DNA from: Brevibacterium sp. JSBI002
GTDB taxonomy: Bacteria > Actinomycetota > Actinomycetes > Actinomycetales > Brevibacteriaceae
Direction of reading: 5' to 3'
Assembly: GCF_026013965.1 (NCBI RefSeq)
Contig: NZ_CP110341.1
Span: 1,364,001 to 1,428,000, forward strand
DNA: 64,000 nt
The translations under genes were made by a program, and so were the position numbers. The notes beneath the pieces are model-generated. The model was given only the letters and a program-made list of their open reading frames with translations, was not told where the DNA came from and did not search any database. Shown here in pieces: positions 62,532 to 64,000 of this stretch. Position 1 is the first letter of the stretch, and the number at the start of each line of letters is the position of its first letter.

Positions 62532-63185
62532 CTAGCCGTCGATGCTGTCCCAGACCTCACTCCAGATCCGCGCGAGGTCTGGGATCTGATAGTGGGCGTT
62601 GAGGCCGCTCGGCTGCGGAACCACATGCAGCGCCACATCAGCCGGCCATCCCTCGATCAGCGTCGTATCCTGCCGGCCGAGCTGAGCTTTCGGCACCTGA
62701 AAGCCGGTGCGGAACGCTGTGATCCCGGCGATCGCGACCGCCCGGGGCCGGATATCGGCAAGACGCTCGATGAGGTGAGCCGCACCTTCACGCAGCTCCT
62801 GCCGGGAGAGTTCGTCGGCACGGACAGTGGCTCGCCCCACGAGGTTGGTCAGACCGATTCCACGACTGAGCAGCTGCAGTTCATCCGCAGACTCCAGCCC
62901 ACACGAGGCATCGACCTGGTGATCGGTGAGACCCGCCTGATGCAGAGACGGCCAGAAACGGTTGCCGGGACGTGCGAACGGCGCATTCACCGCGGCCGTC
63001 CACAGCCCCGGATTGATGCCGACGATGAGCATCTTCAGCCCGGAGGAACCGGTCGGCAGAATATCGTCGATCGCATTCGGGTCGTCCGTGGCGAAAGCCG
63101 CGAGATCGTCCTTGGTCGGTTTGCGACCGCCCAGAGGGGATGGCCGACGATTGCTGACGAAGTTGTCCTCACTCACATCTTTCAC
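62532..63185 (-). CDS. mug: Mug-type G/T(U)-mismatch DNA glycosylase
   Basis: 217 residues: catalytic-loop VGINPGLWTAAVNAPFARPG, FWPSLHQAGLT and the C-terminal PQPSGLNAHY place it in the Mug family of uracil/thymine glycosylases. GTG 63185 is chosen; the frame continues upstream into the divergent SRPBCC gene. Starts are only 15 bases apart. Confidence 0.85.
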   Translation of the reverse strand: MKDVSEDNFVSNRRPSPLGGRKPTKDDLAAFATDDPNAIDDILPTGSSGLKMLIVGINPGLWTAAVNAPFARPGNRFWPSLHQAGLTDHQVDASCGLESADELQLLSRGIGLTNLVGRATVRADELSRQELREGAAHLIERLADIRPRAVAIAGITAFRTGFQVPKAQLGRQDTTLIEGWPADVALHVVPQPSGLNAHYQIPDLARIWSEVWDSIDG

Positions 63186-63199
63186 ACTACCGTCGTACC

Positions 63200-63715
63200 A
63201 TGAGCCACGATCATGTGACCCCACAGCCCGGAGAGTCCGCACCCTTCCATTTCAACGACCGCTGGATCACCGACGCCGGAATCGAATCGGTGTGGGCGGT
63301 TCTGGAACAGGTCGACGAGTGGCCCGGGTGGTGGCCGGGACTGACAGCAGTCGAAAGGGTCGGGGCCGCACAGGCTGACGTTGATGCCGCCGATCTGCCG
63401 GTGACCCCAGGCAGCCGAGCCCGCCTTCTGGTCTACGCACCGATCGGGTGGTCTCTGCGGTTCTCCATCGAAGTCGAGGAGGTCGATGCACCCCATCAAA
63501 TCCGGTTTCGGGCGAATGGCGATCTGCGCGGCGAGGGCCGATGGACTCTGACCGCCACCGAGGGGATGACGACAATCGATTCTCTGTGGTGTGTGACGAC
63601 GAGCAGAACGATCATCAGGGCGATGCGACCGCTGTCCGGACTCATGCACGGTGCAGTGATGAGAGCCGGAGAACGGGGACTGCGTCGGCGACTGTCGGGA
63701 CTCAACCGCCACTGA
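63200..63715 (+). CDS. SRPBCC-family protein
   Basis: 171 residues: polyketide-cyclase/START-like ligand-binding fold (FNDRWITDAGIESVWAVLEQ, WPGWWPGLTAVE). Divergent from mug. Ligand unknown. Confidence 0.8.
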   Translation: MSHDHVTPQPGESAPFHFNDRWITDAGIESVWAVLEQVDEWPGWWPGLTAVERVGAAQADVDAADLPVTPGSRARLLVYAPIGWSLRFSIEVEEVDAPHQIRFRANGDLRGEGRWTLTATEGMTTIDSLWCVTTSRTIIRAMRPLSGLMHGAVMRAGERGLRRRLSGLNRH

Positions 63716-63724
63716 TTCGAACCC

Positions 63725-63792
63725 CTCAGGTCACGCGAAACTTGAAAACGACGCCGCCGGTGACGTTAGTTTCGAGTTTCGCGTGACCTGAG
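63725..63792. terminator. Hairpin between the SRPBCC gene and the rhodanese gene
   Basis: 17-base perfect outer arms (63725-63741 and 63776-63792) plus an imperfect inner extension, between convergent genes. Confidence 0.8.
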
Positions 63793-63815
63793 CTCGTTTC
63801 GCGCTGCCGGAGGCT

Positions 63816-64000
63816 TCAATCCTGCCTGGCCCACGCATCGATGCCCCCGGCAAGAGAGCGCAGACGTACTCCGGTCGGGACCGATCCCGACAGAATCCGG
63901 ACGGCCTCGGCCGATCGGGCCCCGGACTTGCAGTGGAAGACGATATCGACAGGTGCCTCCGGCCGGACTGAGGCTCCGACCAGCGACTCAAGCGCCTGCC
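63816..64000 (-). CDS. Rhodanese-domain protein C-terminus (MoeB/ThiF-type or similar), cut by the window end
   Basis: 61 codons ending in TGA (63816-63818): DIVFHCKSGARSAEAVRIL with the active-site Cys, and LAGGIDAWARQD. It may be a stand-alone rhodanese or the C-terminal domain of a MoeZ-like adenylyl/sulfurtransferase; the N-terminal part lies outside. Confidence 0.75.
   Translation of the reverse strand, partial: QALESLVGASVRPEAPVDIVFHCKSGARSAEAVRILSGSVPTGVRLRSLAGGIDAWARQD

Overview
This is a high-GC (by eye about two thirds G+C outside one island), gene-dense actinobacterial chromosome segment. It carries WhiB1, mycothiol S-conjugate amidase (Mca), a PdtaS-type kinase, a DUF4307 protein, an lpdA-type flavoprotein and a two-domain AccA3-type biotin carboxylase. 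From the protein style I would guess Brevibacterium or a near relative in the Micrococcales; the genus is a guess, the class is not. No rRNA, tRNA, CRISPR array, insertion sequence or integrase was seen.

Layout. 1-10.5 kb: the 3' part of a large NAD-glutamate dehydrogenase, then pdtaS facing whiB1, a gamma-class carbonic anhydrase-like protein, lpdA, a decayed YCII/ECF-sigma pair, and accA3. 10.6-29.2 kb: a conserved core block (maf, an SGNH-like protein, an AI-2E family permease, greA, DUF4307, mca, a small membrane protein, a broken hemolysin III gene, a cis-prenyl transferase, phoH-PIN, fumC, beta carbonic anhydrase, glpX, DUF4245, xseBA, ispH, rmuC, ychF). As I recall, much of this order matches Mycobacterium tuberculosis Rv1080c-Rv1112, so it is an old backbone.

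29.2-38.5 kb is a foreign island attached to the 3' end of ychF. The last codons of ychF recur downstream: an almost exact copy near 34.98 kb, a diverged copy near 36.1 kb, and partial copies near 37.2 and 38.48 kb. These divide the island into four modules: (1) an RloC/PrrC-like AAA ATPase with zinc-hook CxxC and candidate anticodon-nuclease residues, plus a large four-helix membrane protein; (2) higBA plus a NUDIX hydrolase; (3) a broken higB with intact higA plus a broken phosphotransferase fragment; (4) a winged-helix/nucleotidyltransferase plus HEPN pair, followed by a higA remnant. The modules lack any recombinase and look like serial insertion at one site. Module 1 is the best candidate for an undescribed defence system.

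38.6-64 kb is accessory metabolism: the oxygen-dependent methionine synthase pair mesX/mesD with a divergent LysR regulator; hydrolases, acetyltransferases and a ribosome-rescue factor; an HxlR regulator with a matching palindrome in front of a glyoxalase-like/AHSA1 operon; a PfkB sugar kinase; a nucleoside hydrolase-ECF transporter operon whose fused ATPase has one dead and one live composite site; a PepSY lipoprotein overlapping thymidine kinase; a Mug-type DNA glycosylase; and a rhodanese-type C-terminus cut by the window end. Several accessory genes are broken (two ECF sigma factors, a RibD-C reductase, hemolysin III, a DUF1801-like protein), which suggests ongoing loss or, for the single-base cases, possible sequencing errors.
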